A DNA stretch of 64,000 nucleotides from Rhodococcus sp. 06-462-5 (GCF_002258315.1 NZ_NOYD01000061.1:62001-126000); one strand, 5' to 3'; shown: positions 1 to 9,145, counted from the first letter of the stretch. The notes: generated by a model not told the origin, from the letters alone. Translations and numbers: made by a program.

Positions 1-1
1 A

Positions 2-700
2 CCCAGCCGGGTCGACGCCGTTCTCGCTGCCGTCTACGGGGCCTTTGCCATCGACTGGCACAGCGGCGGAAGCGAACTGCGCGAGCGCCTGACGGGCGAA
101 GCGCTTCATCTCGCCGAGACCCTGTGCCTGCTGCTACCCGGCGACCCGGAAGCCCACGGCCTCGCAGCGCTGATTCTGCTGACCACGGCGCGAGAGCCTG
201 CTCGATACCGCGACGGCGTACTCGTGCCCCTTGCCGCCCAGGACACAGAAAAGTGGGACGCCACCGCCATCTCCCGAGGAGAAGTGCATTTGAGAACGGC
301 CCACGGACTCGGTGCGGTGGGGCGATTCCAACTCGAGGCCGCGATCGAGGCCGTGCACTGCGCTCGGCGCCACCGCCGGATCACGGACTGGGCGACACTG
401 CACCGCCTCCACGACGCACTTCAGAGGCTGGCACCGACCAAGGGCGGAGCCGTCGCTCTGGCAGCAGTCACCGCCGAGACCGACTGCGCGGAAACGGGAT
501 TGGATGCGCTCGACTCGATCGAGCAGACCGAGAACTTTCAACCCGCGTGGGCAGTTCGTGCCCACCTTCTCGACAGGCTGGGCAGATTCCCGGACGCCAT
601 CACGGCGTACGAGAAGGCCATATCGTTGTCTTTCGACAGCCCGACACGGCGATACCTTCGGCGACGAGCGGACGTTCTGTTACCGAGCCTGCAAGAGTGA
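2..700 (+). CDS. ECF RNA polymerase sigma factor, C-terminal part (5' end outside window)
   Basis: Only the C-terminal half is present; the reading frame is already open at the left edge. It matches the long C-terminal extension (DUF6596 type) of SigJ/YlaC-like ECF sigma factors: an AVYGAFAIDW-type helix, then LTGEALHLAETL, GDPEAHGLAALILLTTAREPARY and later QLEAAIEAVHC, with a TPR-like C-terminus. The sigma2 and sigma4 DNA-binding regions must lie upstream. In this family the extension follows the promoter-binding core, and the gene often sits beside a small YCII-type protein, which would also be off the window. Its regulon cannot be inferred. Confidence 0.85.
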   Translation, partial: PSRVDAVLAAVYGAFAIDWHSGGSELRERLTGEALHLAETLCLLLPGDPEAHGLAALILLTTAREPARYRDGVLVPLAAQDTEKWDATAISRGEVHLRTAHGLGAVGRFQLEAAIEAVHCARRHRRITDWATLHRLHDALQRLAPTKGGAVALAAVTAETDCAETGLDALDSIEQTENFQPAWAVRAHLLDRLGRFPDAITAYEKAISLSFDSPTRRYLRRRADVLLPSLQE

Positions 701-752
701 CTGCCTCGACCGAAGCGGGGCGGTGACGACCGCTGCTGGGTATGGTCGGCGG

Positions 753-1328
753 GTGAGCTTCTCGGTGCGGCCTGCCACGTCGTTCGCGGATCTGCGGACG
801 ATTCTCGGCCCGAAGAATCCGACGTCGTCGGTCTGTTGGTGTCTGAGTCACCGGATCGATTCCGCGACCAACAAGGCGCTCGTCGGCCCGGAACGCGCCG
901 CGTACGTCGAGGAGCTGACCCGTCGAAAAGTCGCGCCGGGCGTGCTGGCCTACGACGGGGACGAGGTGGTCGGCTGGGCTGCGGTTGCACCACGCTCGGA
1001 GTTGCCGTTCGCGCGGTCGAACAAGATTCCGCACATCGACGATCTACCGGTCTGGACGGCCTGGTGCTTCCGAGTCAAGGCCGGACACCGCCGACGCGGG
1101 ATTGCGCACGTGTTGTTGGACGGTGCCGTTCGGTTCGCAGCCGATCACGGAGCTCCCGCGATCGAGGGCTATCCGGTGGACAACAAGGGCGCGAAGGTCG
1201 ACCTCACGATGGCCTACGTCGGCACCCGCGGGTTGTTCGAGTCGGCGGGCTTCGAATTCGCGGCCGAGACGACGTCGGTATCCGGCGGTATCCCACGGGT
1301 GATCATGCGAAAAGATCTGCGCCGCTGA
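753..1328 (+). CDS. GNAT family N-acetyltransferase
   Basis: 191-residue protein from a GTG start; an ATG 11 bases upstream is out of frame. The acetyl-CoA loop is visible near residues 111-116 (GHRRRGIA, the R/Q-x-x-G-x-G/A motif), followed by a helix rich in small residues and the closing segment VGTRGLFESAGFEF typical of GNAT folds. Size is normal for a stand-alone acetyltransferase acting on a small molecule or peptide amine; the substrate is unknown. It ends three bases before the convergent oxidase gene, with no visible terminator between them. Confidence 0.85.
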   Translation: MSFSVRPATSFADLRTILGPKNPTSSVCWCLSHRIDSATNKALVGPERAAYVEELTRRKVAPGVLAYDGDEVVGWAAVAPRSELPFARSNKIPHIDDLPVWTAWCFRVKAGHRRRGIAHVLLDGAVRFAADHGAPAIEGYPVDNKGAKVDLTMAYVGTRGLFESAGFEFAAETTSVSGGIPRVIMRKDLRR

Positions 1329-1331
1329 GGC

Positions 1332-2573
1332 CTAACTCCGAAGTGTCACCCGCCCCCGAACGTCCGCCAGCGTCTGTGCACCCATCAACTGCATCGTCCG
1401 GGTTGCCTCCGATCGGAAGATGTCGAGGGCGGATGTCACACCTCTCTGTCCGCCGGCCATGAGCCCGTACAGATACGCGCGCCCCACCATCCCAGCCGTG
1501 GCTCCCAACCCCACCGCGGCTATCAGATCGGATCCGGTCGTTATTCCGGTGTCGACGTACACCTCGACGCCGGACCCGACTGCATCGACGACCTCGGGGA
1601 GAAGTTCGAGAGGCGTCGGTGCACGGTCCAGCTGGCGGCCACCGTGATTGGACACCACCAGCGCATCGGCGCCGGCGTCGACGACGTCGCGCGCGTCGGC
1701 GACGTCCTGAATTCCCTTCACCACAAGCTTTCCCGGCCATTCGGAGCGCAACCATTCGAGATCGGCCAGCGTGAGTGCGGGGTCGAACATACTCTTGACC
1801 AGCTCACCGACGGTGCCCTCGAAGGACGTCAGGTTTGCGAACTCGAGCGGTTGGGTGGTCAGCAGATTCAGCCACCAGCTGGGGTGCCGTGTCATGTCGG
1901 CCAGGGTTCGCATGTTCAGAGTCGGCGGGATCGTCATACCGTTGCGCACGTCGCGCAGTCGGTTGCCGGGAACGGGTGTGTCCACGGTGAGAACGAGTAC
2001 GTCGACCCCCGCCTGGGCCGCCCGTTCGACGAGGTCCCGGCTGGCCACCCTGTCCTTCCACAGGTACAGCTGAAACCAATTGGCACCGGTCGGTGCCGTA
2101 CTCGTCACGTCCTCGATGGTTGCGGTGCCCATCGTCGAGAGCGCGTACGGCACACCTGCCGCCGCTGCCGCGCGTGCCACCGCAGTTTCGCCCTCGTGCT
2201 GCATCATTCTGGTGAAACCAGTGGGGGCCAGGATCAACGGAAGCGTCGCTGTCCGACCCAGAATCGACGTCGAGGTATCGACTGCGCTCACGTCTCGAAA
2301 CACGTGTGGTCTGAACTCGATTCGTTCGTACGCCGCCCGAGCGCGTTCGATGCCGACCTCACCCTCGGCACCGCCGGAGACGTACTCGAAGACCGAACGC
2401 GGGGTGCGCCGACGAGCGATCTCGGCGAGGTCACCGATGGTGTGCGCTCGGGAGAGACGCCTGTCGACGGGATCGCCTCTCGTCGCACGCATTTCGAGAA
2501 ACGGTGCCACCTCTCGCCAACGAGGAAGCCTCCGATGTGTTCGCGGTCCGTTCGTGTGGGCAGAGTCCGTCAT
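1332..2573 (-). CDS. FMN-dependent alpha-hydroxyacid oxidase/dehydrogenase
   Basis: 413 residues, the usual length for the lactate oxidase / L-lactate dehydrogenase / mandelate dehydrogenase family, which oxidises 2-hydroxyacids to 2-oxoacids using FMN. The active-site signature SNHGGRQLD places the catalytic histidine at residue 310 and the substrate-binding arginine at 313. The FMN-site segments APTGF (116-120), QLY (168-170), VKGI (285-288) and the C-terminal VDTGI...GATAGMVGRAYLYG block are all present. It is the last gene of the leftward ABC-importer operon (25-base gap), which suggests that the imported compound, or something made from it, is a 2-hydroxyacid. The exact substrate is not resolved. 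Confidence 0.9.
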   Translation of the reverse strand: MTDSAHTNGPRTHRRLPRWREVAPFLEMRATRGDPVDRRLSRAHTIGDLAEIARRRTPRSVFEYVSGGAEGEVGIERARAAYERIEFRPHVFRDVSAVDTSTSILGRTATLPLILAPTGFTRMMQHEGETAVARAAAAAGVPYALSTMGTATIEDVTSTAPTGANWFQLYLWKDRVASRDLVERAAQAGVDVLVLTVDTPVPGNRLRDVRNGMTIPPTLNMRTLADMTRHPSWWLNLLTTQPLEFANLTSFEGTVGELVKSMFDPALTLADLEWLRSEWPGKLVVKGIQDVADARDVVDAGADALVVSNHGGRQLDRAPTPLELLPEVVDAVGSGVEVYVDTGITTGSDLIAAVGLGATAGMVGRAYLYGLMAGGQRGVTSALDIFRSEATRTMQLMGAQTLADVRGRVTLRS

Positions 2574-2598
2574 CGATTCGCCTTTCGTTCGGTTCTCG

Positions 2599-3393
2599 TC
2601 AGGCCACCGAGACGGCTGGACCGGCGAGGTCCGGGCGAATGCGCCGAAGTACGTCCATGCGCAGAGAACCGAAGAGTTCCGAACTCTTGGTGCTGAGTTG
2701 GTCTCGTGAATCCGGCAGTGCCACTGCGACTGTGGCCGTCACCGATGCCGGGGCTCCACCGAGAACGATCACCTTGTTGGACATGTAGACCGCTTCGTCG
2801 ACGTCATGGGTCACGATGATGACCGTCATCCCGAACTCGCGTTGCACCTTCATCGTCAGGTCTTCGAGATCGGCACGGGTCTGAGCGTCGACAGACGCGA
2901 ACGGCTCGTCCATCAGCAGGACCCGAGGCTCGAATGCGAGCGCCCTCGCGATGGCCGCGCGCTGCTGCATTCCGCCCGACATCTCCCACGGGTACAGGTC
3001 ACCGCGGCCTTCGAGTCCGACCGATTCGAGAGCGGATTCGGCGCGTCGACGCCGCTCCGATTTTCCCGTGGTCCGACGCAACGGGAGTTCCACGTTCTCT
3101 CCGACACGCATCCACGGCAACAACGAGCGACCGTAGTCCTGGAAGACGACCGCCAGATCAGTCGGTGGGCCGTCGACCTTCGTGCCGTTGATCGACACCT
3201 CACCCATCGCGGATGTCAGTCCCGCCACGGCGCGAAGCAACGTCGACTTGCCCGTGCCCGAATGGCCGACGATGCAGACCAATTCACGTTCGTCGACCGT
3301 GAAGTCGACGTCTTCCAGCACGGGCCTGGTTGCACCGGCGTAGGTCTTGCACAGCTTCCGGACGGCCACTGCGGGCGCGGGTCGGTCGTTCAC
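2599..3393 (-). CDS. ABC importer ATPase (SsuB/TauB-type)
   Basis: 264 residues from a GTG start overlapping the stop of the upstream permease (GTGA). A start further upstream would run through the permease, so GTG 3393 is preferred. Walker A is GHSGTGKST (about 43-51), the signature is MSGGMQQR, Walker B is VLLMDEPFAS, and the switch histidine lies in VTHDVDEA. The family energises uptake of sulfonates, nitrate, thiamine precursors or aromatic acids with NMT1-type binding proteins. It belongs to a four-gene transporter set with two permeases and a lipoprotein, all translationally coupled. Confidence 0.93.
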   Translation of the reverse strand: MNDRPAPAVAVRKLCKTYAGATRPVLEDVDFTVDERELVCIVGHSGTGKSTLLRAVAGLTSAMGEVSINGTKVDGPPTDLAVVFQDYGRSLLPWMRVGENVELPLRRTTGKSERRRRAESALESVGLEGRGDLYPWEMSGGMQQRAAIARALAFEPRVLLMDEPFASVDAQTRADLEDLTMKVQREFGMTVIIVTHDVDEAVYMSNKVIVLGGAPASVTATVAVALPDSRDQLSTKSSELFGSLRMDVLRRIRPDLAGPAVSVA

Positions 3394-4163
3394 TGCGCCG
3401 CGGTCGTTTCGAGTCGTAGACGATGCCACCGAAGGGTCCTTCTCTCCAATAGAGCGAACAGTAGATTGAGTCCGTAGCCCAGCAGTCCGAGCATGATGAG
3501 TCCTGCCCACATGTCCGTCATGGCGTAGGTGCGCTGAGATTGCAGTACGAAGTAGCCGATTCCCTCGGACGAGGCGAACAGCTCGCTGCCCACCATGGCC
3601 ACGACTGCAACGGCAACGCTGGTTCGCATTCCCGCGATGATCTGAGGTGTGGCGGAACGCAGGAACACGCGCATGCTCGAATCCCACCGGCCGAGGCGGT
3701 AACTCCTCGCGACGTCGCGTACCAGTGGATCGACGGCGCGAACTCCGTCGACGGTGTTGAGCAACGTCGGCCACATGCAGGCGAAAGCGATGATGGCCAC
3801 CTTCTGCACGACGTCCGTTCCCAGCAACACGATCGTCAACGGAACCAGGGCGATAACCGGTGTGGCTCGGATGAATTCGAGTGTCGGGGACAGCGCACGA
3901 TGCGTCTGCGGCATCGAACCCAGCGCGAGGCCGCACAGAATTCCGATTGTGACGCCGAGGAGGAACCCGATGCCGAAGTTTCGGAGGCTCGGCACCACGT
4001 GGACGGCGAACTGATCGGAGAACCACAGGTCTGCGAACCGCGTCATGATCTCGCGCAGCGGTGGAAAGTAGAACGAGGAACTACTGCTCGACACGAACCA
4101 CCACAGTCCGACGAGAAGAACCGGAAGCCAGGCCTCGACGGCGATCGAACGAATACGGGTCAC
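3390..4163 (-). CDS. ABC importer permease (SsuC-type), second copy
   Basis: 257-residue inner-membrane protein with a GTG start overlapping the previous stop (GTGA at 4160-4163). About six hydrophobic segments are visible, and the cytoplasmic coupling loop (EAA loop) lies in the segment VRDVARSYRLGRWDSSMRVFLRSATPQIIAG. It differs clearly from the neighbouring permease, so the transporter is probably a heterodimer. An internal ATG far upstream lies within the neighbouring gene and was not used. Confidence 0.92.
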   Translation of the reverse strand: MTRIRSIAVEAWLPVLLVGLWWFVSSSSSSFYFPPLREIMTRFADLWFSDQFAVHVVPSLRNFGIGFLLGVTIGILCGLALGSMPQTHRALSPTLEFIRATPVIALVPLTIVLLGTDVVQKVAIIAFACMWPTLLNTVDGVRAVDPLVRDVARSYRLGRWDSSMRVFLRSATPQIIAGMRTSVAVAVVAMVGSELFASSEGIGYFVLQSQRTYAMTDMWAGLIMLGLLGYGLNLLFALLERRTLRWHRLRLETTAAQ

Positions 4164-4972
4164 GACGGAATCCTCTGCGATGGGTGCCAGCGGCACAGCC
4201 GGCGCTCGGCCGCGGCGAACAGATACAGCACGGCGACACCCATGAGGGCGGTCACCAGAGTCAGGGCAAAGACGTCGACCATCTGCGCGTTCATCTGAGC
4301 CTGCGCGAGCGTCTTTCCGATTCCCGGTACTGCAGCCAGCAGCTCGATTCCTATCGCGAGGAGCATCGCCATCACTGCGGCGATACGAAAGCCGGTGGCC
4401 ACGAACGGAGTAGCGGACGGCACGATGACGAAGCGGATGACCTGGAATCTGCTCAGGCGATAGGACCGAGCCGCTTCGAGTGCGGCACCGTCGACGTCCC
4501 GGACCCCGTACATCGTCTGTAGCAGGATCGGCCACACGCAGGCTGCCACCACCACCGTCAGCTCGGTCTGACGGGTGGTTCCGTAGATGAGCGCGACGAG
4601 GGGGATGATCCCCAACGTCGGAATCGATCGAAGGAACTCGATGACGAATCGGCAACTGCGGTAGGCGAAGTCACTCGTCCCGAGCAGAATTCCCAACGGC
4701 ACCGCGATGATGGTCGAGTACAGCAGGCCCAAGGCCCAGCCGGTCATGGTCGACGCGATATCGGTCCAGAACGTCGCCGTCGTCGCCATGTCCAGCACTC
4801 TCGCGGCCACCGGAACGGGCCCGGGAATCGTGTCCGCGGCGAACAGGCCGGACGACGACAGGGCGGCCCAACCGAGTATCAGCAGCATCGGAGCGATGGC
4901 CTTCTGCGCCGCGGAGGGCATCACCGGTCGCACTCGGAGCACCGGCGCGGTGCGCAGCGCCGCACTGGTCAT
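4160..4972 (-). CDS. ABC importer permease (SsuC-type), first copy
   Basis: 270-residue membrane protein, BPD_transp_1 type. The N-terminus carries a hydrophobic segment near residues 26-46. The EAA-like coupling loop is LEAARSYRLSRFQVIRFVIVPSATPFVATG. The start codon overlaps the stop of the binding-protein gene (ATGA). It partners the second permease and the ATPase downstream. Confidence 0.92.
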   Translation of the reverse strand: MTSAALRTAPVLRVRPVMPSAAQKAIAPMLLILGWAALSSSGLFAADTIPGPVPVAARVLDMATTATFWTDIASTMTGWALGLLYSTIIAVPLGILLGTSDFAYRSCRFVIEFLRSIPTLGIIPLVALIYGTTRQTELTVVVAACVWPILLQTMYGVRDVDGAALEAARSYRLSRFQVIRFVIVPSATPFVATGFRIAAVMAMLLAIGIELLAAVPGIGKTLAQAQMNAQMVDVFALTLVTALMGVAVLYLFAAAERRLCRWHPSQRIPS

Positions 4973-5961
4973 CGGGTGAGCCCACTGATGTCGGCCGAGG
5001 AATCGAGCGCCCCGTTCTCCCGGAGAATCGTGGCGATGTCGTCCAGTCCCGCTGCGTCGACGCGACTTTCGAGTGCCGGGTACCCCGTGTCCCCGACGGT
5101 GTCGGCTGGGGTGCCGAAATGTTCGACCATGGCGGCGCGCATGTCGTCGGGGTGCGAGTCGGCGTACTCCACGGACTCGTCGAGTGCGGTCTGGAATTTG
5201 TCGACCACCTCGGGGTTGGTCTCGACGTAGTCGCGGGTACCGGTGACGACGACCCGGGGCGCGGGGCCGAAGACCTGCTCGATCGGGTCGCCCATCGGTG
5301 CCTCGAACTGTCCGGTCTTCAACAGCAGACTGGCGTAGGGATCACCGACCAGCGCCGCGTCGATCCGATTGGCGGTGAGTGACTCGCCCATGGCGGAGAA
5401 CGGAACCTCGATGACCGACACGTCGCTGCCGTCGCCCCCCGCTTGGTCGACGACACCTCGGACCCCGTACTCGGATGCCGATGCCAGGAGGTTCACTCCG
5501 ACCGTCTTGCCTTCGAGGTCGGCAGCGGTGCGAATCGGACTCCCCGCCTCGACCAGCAGGGTCGATCCGGTGCGTCCGTCCGGGCCTGCCTCGAAGGTGG
5601 AGACGCCGCCGACGACAGCCAGGGGTATCCCCTTTCCGGCCGCCATCACGGTGCCGGGACCGGTATTGGGATTCATGTCGACCTGACCGCTGAGGAGACC
5701 ACCGACCAGGTCCGCAGGCGTGATGTCGACGAGTTCGATGTTCAATCCGTTGCGCTCGAAGATGCCCTGGTCCACGCCCAGCAACACCGCGGCGTAGTCG
5801 GACAACTGCACGTTGCCGAGACGGACGGTGGTCAGTCCGTTCTCCGACGCCGCAGGCGCGGCTTGTGTTCCACCGCATGCGGTCGCGGTCAGCGCCAGGA
5901 GGACCCCCGCGGTCGCGGCAATCGATCGCGTTCGGACATGTCGGCGCAGTGGAGTCATCAT
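4969..5961 (-). CDS. NMT1/SsuA-type substrate-binding lipoprotein
   Basis: 330 residues with an N-terminal export signal and lipobox ending in TATACGG; the lipidated cysteine is residue 29. The NMT1/THI5-like fold is recognisable in VRLGNVQLSDYAAVLLGVDQGIFERNGL and the GLLSGQVDMN segment. It would capture the ligand outside the membrane and hand it to the two permeases. It is the first gene of the operon, and the promoter should lie in the 164-base divergent region 5962-6125. No operator was recognised there. Ligand unknown; the 2-hydroxyacid oxidase at the operon end is the only hint. Confidence 0.9.
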   Translation of the reverse strand: MMTPLRRHVRTRSIAATAGVLLALTATACGGTQAAPAASENGLTTVRLGNVQLSDYAAVLLGVDQGIFERNGLNIELVDITPADLVGGLLSGQVDMNPNTGPGTVMAAGKGIPLAVVGGVSTFEAGPDGRTGSTLLVEAGSPIRTAADLEGKTVGVNLLASASEYGVRGVVDQAGGDGSDVSVIEVPFSAMGESLTANRIDAALVGDPYASLLLKTGQFEAPMGDPIEQVFGPAPRVVVTGTRDYVETNPEVVDKFQTALDESVEYADSHPDDMRAAMVEHFGTPADTVGDTGYPALESRVDAAGLDDIATILRENGALDSSADISGLTR

Positions 5962-6125
5962 CGATCACCTTCGGTTGGCTCGGTCCCGCTGCCTACTGCA
6001 GCGTCGAAAGGTGACGATAGTGACGGAGACCACACTGCGATACAGATGATCCATCCACATTTCGACGTGCACAGTGGGGATCCAATCCATCCCGTCCGAA
6101 GCCGGCTTCCCATACTGTCGGCACC

Positions 6126-6992
6126 ATGACCATCGATCGAGTACCGGTATCCGGCGGGCACCTCGCCGTCGAAACACACACCGGCACCAGTGAGCCCATC
6201 CTCGTGGTTCACGGTGTTTCCAGTCAGCGCATGCTGTGGAGCTGGCTGCGGGCGGAGTCACCGCACCTGACACTCGTCGCACCGGACCTTCGCGGCAGAG
6301 GTGACAGCGTCGACGTCACGGGACCGTCCTCGTTGGCCCAGCACGCAGACGACCTCGACGCCGTCCTGGACGCATTGGGGCACGACGCCGTGCACGTGTG
6401 TGGAATGTCGATGGGTGGATTCGTGGCGGTCGAGTTCGCGGCCCGGTACCCGTCCAGGGTGAAGAGTCTCGTCCTCGTCGACGGGGGCGTGCCGGTGGCT
6501 CCGCCCGCCGGCCTCACGCAGGGGAACGTTGCCGCGGTCTTCGCGGACAGGATCGCTCGAACTCAGCAGCACTGGAACGACATCGGCGATTACATCGAAT
6601 TCCTGGTCTCGACGTCGTTGCCGCTACTCGACCCCGCCGATCCGCTCTTGCGGACGTACGCCGAACACGATCTGGTCGACGGATCGGTCCGGCTGTCGTC
6701 CGATGCGGTCGTCGCGGACGCCACGGACGTCTTCTTCGGTGCCTCGCGGTTCCGGGAACTGACGATGCCGATTCGATTCCTGCACGCGCAGTGGAGCGTT
6801 GGCGCCGATTCCGCGCCGATGTACTCGAGCCAGATCGTCGAAGCGCTCGACCTGACGTCCATCACCGCGATGCCGGGACTCGATCACGCCGGGACGATCA
6901 TGACCTCGGTCGGTGCGGCCGCAGTGGGAGAAACGATCGACGAAGCAATCGACGCGGGTGCGGGTGGAGTCGGGCAGTTCACCGATGCATAG
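6126..6992 (+). CDS. Alpha/beta-fold hydrolase
   Basis: 288 residues. The oxyanion loop HG is at 29-30 (VVHGVS), the nucleophile serine is residue 95 in GMSMG, and a candidate catalytic histidine is in GLDHAG near the C-terminus. APDLRGRGDS (52-61) is the usual strand-4 region. The closest style is carboxylesterase or C-C hydrolase, but no subfamily is clear. The gene diverges from the ABC operon and runs convergently into the MerR gene with a 14-base overlap of coding ends. Confidence 0.85.
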   Translation: MTIDRVPVSGGHLAVETHTGTSEPILVVHGVSSQRMLWSWLRAESPHLTLVAPDLRGRGDSVDVTGPSSLAQHADDLDAVLDALGHDAVHVCGMSMGGFVAVEFAARYPSRVKSLVLVDGGVPVAPPAGLTQGNVAAVFADRIARTQQHWNDIGDYIEFLVSTSLPLLDPADPLLRTYAEHDLVDGSVRLSSDAVVADATDVFFGASRFRELTMPIRFLHAQWSVGADSAPMYSSQIVEALDLTSITAMPGLDHAGTIMTSVGAAAVGETIDEAIDAGAGGVGQFTDA

Positions 6993-7395
6993 CAGATACG
7001 TCGGCCTCGAACGGTGCCCATGGGGTGTCTCGAAGCGCAGGACAGTGTTCGGGTGTCGGATTGTGTGCAATGTCGATCATCCGATCGAGGACGTCACGCG
7101 TGGCGGCCAGATCGGCCATCGCCGCGGTGATTCGGTCTCGTTCGATTCTCATGATCTCGAAGGCCTCGGGCGAGCTCTGGCCGCTGTCTATACACGGCAG
7201 TAGTTTCAGAATCTTCCGACTCGAAAGACCAGCGGAGAAGAGTTGCTGGAGTAACTTCACCCGCTCGACGGCAGACTCAGCGTAGACACGTTGTTCGCTG
7301 GAGGTGCGTTCGGACGCCAGCAAGCCCTGCTCTTCGTAGTAGCGAAGAGCTCGCGTGCTCACTCCTGCCAGGTGTGCCACCTCGCCTATACGCAT
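6979..7395 (-). CDS. MerR-family transcriptional regulator
   Basis: 138 residues starting at MRIGEVAHLAGVS, the canonical MerR winged-helix start; a start seven codons upstream was rejected because it adds residues before the HTH. The recognition region is STRALRYYEEQGLL, followed by a dimerisation helix (residues about 75-110). No conserved metal-binding cysteine pair is evident (only isolated cysteines), so an organic or stress signal is more likely than a metal. It diverges from an SDR gene, and a palindromic operator candidate lies between them at 7438-7455. Confidence 0.9.
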   Translation of the reverse strand: MRIGEVAHLAGVSTRALRYYEEQGLLASERTSSEQRVYAESAVERVKLLQQLFSAGLSSRKILKLLPCIDSGQSSPEAFEIMRIERDRITAAMADLAATRDVLDRMIDIAHNPTPEHCPALRDTPWAPFEADVSAMHR

Positions 7396-7437
7396 CCAGT
7401 ATCTCCCTCGGAGCAACGTTCGATTCTCGGACTTGCC

Positions 7438-7455
7438 CTTGACGTTAACGTGAAG
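7438..7455. promoter_or_regulatory. Palindromic MerR operator candidate
   Basis: CTTGACGTTAACGTGAAG is an 18-bp inverted repeat with eight of nine base pairs matching around TT/AA. It lies in the 128-base region between the divergent MerR and SDR genes and resembles the layout of SoxR-type boxes. MerR proteins bind such dyads within stretched promoter spacers and act on the divergent gene. Exact -35/-10 hexamers could not be assigned with confidence. Confidence 0.6.
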
Positions 7456-7523
7456 TTTTAGCCTTGTCGATATCGGACCGATCAGGACCGAGCAAACGAA
7501 ACTCGCGAAGAAAGCAAGGTCCC

Positions 7524-8249
7524 ATGGACTTCTCCGACCAGATCGCCCTCGTCACCGGAGCCAACCGCGGCATCGGCCGTCACTTCGTCCTCGAACTTCT
7601 CGATCGAGGCGCGAAAAAAATCTACGCGACGGCTCGCAGACCCGAAACGCTCGACTTCGACGACAACCGGGTGGTGCCGTTGACGCTCGACTTGCTCGAC
7701 AGCGAATCGGTAAGAGCAGCGGCGTCGGCGGCGTCCGATGTCACACTGCTCGTCAACAATGCGGGCATCTCCACCGGCGCCGCGCTCGTCACCGGTGACC
7801 TCACCGAGGTTCGGCGCGAGATGGACACACATTTCTGGGGCACACTGAACGTCGTTCGGGCATTCGCCCCGGTACTCGCAGCACAGGGTGGCGGTTCGAT
7901 CGTCAATATCTTGTCGGCTCTATCATGGTTCGCCACAACGGGATCCGGTGCCTACGCTGCCGCGAAGGCCGCCGAATGGAACATGACGAACGGAGTACGC
8001 CTGGAACTTGCACCGCAGGGAACATTCGTACAGGGCGTACTCCTCGGCGCTGCAGATACCGACATCGCCGCCGGATACGACGGACCGAAGATCAATCCCC
8101 GTACTGTGCCGCGTGCCGCCCTGGACGGTCTGGCGGCCGGCTCCATCGAAATCATCGTCGACGAATGGACCGCTATGGTGAAGTCCTCTCTCTCCGGCGA
8201 TCCCGCAGCTTTCTATGCACAGATGGCCGAACTACTCGGAGCGAACTGA
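7524..8249 (+). CDS. Short-chain dehydrogenase/reductase
   Basis: 241 residues from ATG 7524, preceded by an AAGAAAGCAAGG purine stretch. It has the nucleotide-binding motif TGANRGIG (residues 11-18), NNAG, a catalytic serine in ILSALSW, and YAAAK as the catalytic Tyr-Lys pair. The shorter start is chosen because the upstream in-frame codons run through the operator region. It is probably the MerR target and would reduce or oxidise a carbonyl/alcohol with NAD(P)H. Substrate unknown. Confidence 0.88.
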   Translation: MDFSDQIALVTGANRGIGRHFVLELLDRGAKKIYATARRPETLDFDDNRVVPLTLDLLDSESVRAAASAASDVTLLVNNAGISTGAALVTGDLTEVRREMDTHFWGTLNVVRAFAPVLAAQGGGSIVNILSALSWFATTGSGAYAAAKAAEWNMTNGVRLELAPQGTFVQGVLLGAADTDIAAGYDGPKINPRTVPRAALDGLAAGSIEIIVDEWTAMVKSSLSGDPAAFYAQMAELLGAN

Positions 8250-8400
8250 CTTTCTATTCCAACTCCCGCCCCCCAACCGAAAGGCGCTGGACGGGGCCAT
8301 ACGGGTCCAATCCGAGATCTGTGGGGTGCACCGAACCGTTCGGTCGTGCAGAGGAATGTGAGCGGCGAGGTGTCGCACTGCGGAGCCACTCTTTCACGCT

Positions 8401-9120
8401 CTACTGGGTTCGATCCCGAGCCAGGATGCGTTCGAGGTAGTCGAGATCCTCGCGGAGCATCGAGATGGCCCGCTCGGGCCCCTCGGGTACGACGGGCTTG
8501 CCGCTGTCCTGAGCAACGGTGCGCAGTGCCATGTCGGCGAGTTGAGTGGCCACGCTCCGATCGGCGTCGGGGTCACCGCTCTGGTGCCACCACGCGACCC
8601 AGTTGAGCATGCCGATGATGCCGAGTGCCGCAGTGCGCGGATCGACCGGCCGGAATTCCCCTGCCTTGACACCACTTTCGACGACCGTCACGAACTCCTT
8701 GAGCACGTGTCGGCGACTCTGCTGGTATGTGTGCGACATCTCCTCGGGGAGATCGGCTTCCGATCTGATGATGAGCTTGAAGCGGTCGGCGCTCTGGGCC
8801 TGATTCAGTGCGATCGCGGTCGCCATCTTCCGCAGCTTCTCCGTGGGCCCGAGGTCGGATCGCTCGTTGATCTCGTGCAGAACTGCCGCAGGCGTCTCGG
8901 TGCTCTCACTGATGAGTCGCGAGAGCAACTCGTCCTTGTTCGCGACGTAGTGGTACAGCGCCGGCCGAGTGAGGCCGGTGGCGTCGGCGATGTCCTGCAG
9001 GGTTGTGCTGGCGAAACCCTTCTCCGCGAACAACCGCGTGGCCTGGTCGAGAATCTGCTTCTCGACCAGCTCCCGACGCGGGTTGCGCGCCGATCCCCGT
9101 GGTGAGTCCTCGCGTGTCAT
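8401..9120 (-). CDS. TetR-family regulator of the hyu operon (candidate)
   Basis: 239 residues starting MTREDSPRGSARN; the basic N-terminal tail is followed by the HTH region TLQDIADATGLTRPALYHYVANKDELL. It is the last gene of the hyuA-hyuB-ligase-monooxygenase run, 25 bases after the monooxygenase stop, so it is probably co-transcribed and regulates its own operon. The repeated element at 16875-17032 is the natural candidate binding site; this is inference. The 151-base gap to the convergent SDR holds a 15-bp palindrome at 8330-8344 without a T-tract. Confidence 0.88.
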   Translation of the reverse strand: MTREDSPRGSARNPRRELVEKQILDQATRLFAEKGFASTTLQDIADATGLTRPALYHYVANKDELLSRLISESTETPAAVLHEINERSDLGPTEKLRKMATAIALNQAQSADRFKLIIRSEADLPEEMSHTYQQSRRHVLKEFVTVVESGVKAGEFRPVDPRTAALGIIGMLNWVAWWHQSGDPDADRSVATQLADMALRTVAQDSGKPVVPEGPERAISMLREDLDYLERILARDRTQ

Positions 9121-9145
9121 GACCGAAGAATAACCGTCGCTCTCG

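Noticed and set aside
8330..8344. ACCGAACCGTTCGGT palindrome between convergent SDR and TetR genes, considered as a terminator
   Set aside because: The stem is short and no T-tract follows on either strand; it could be an operator, but no second copy was seen.
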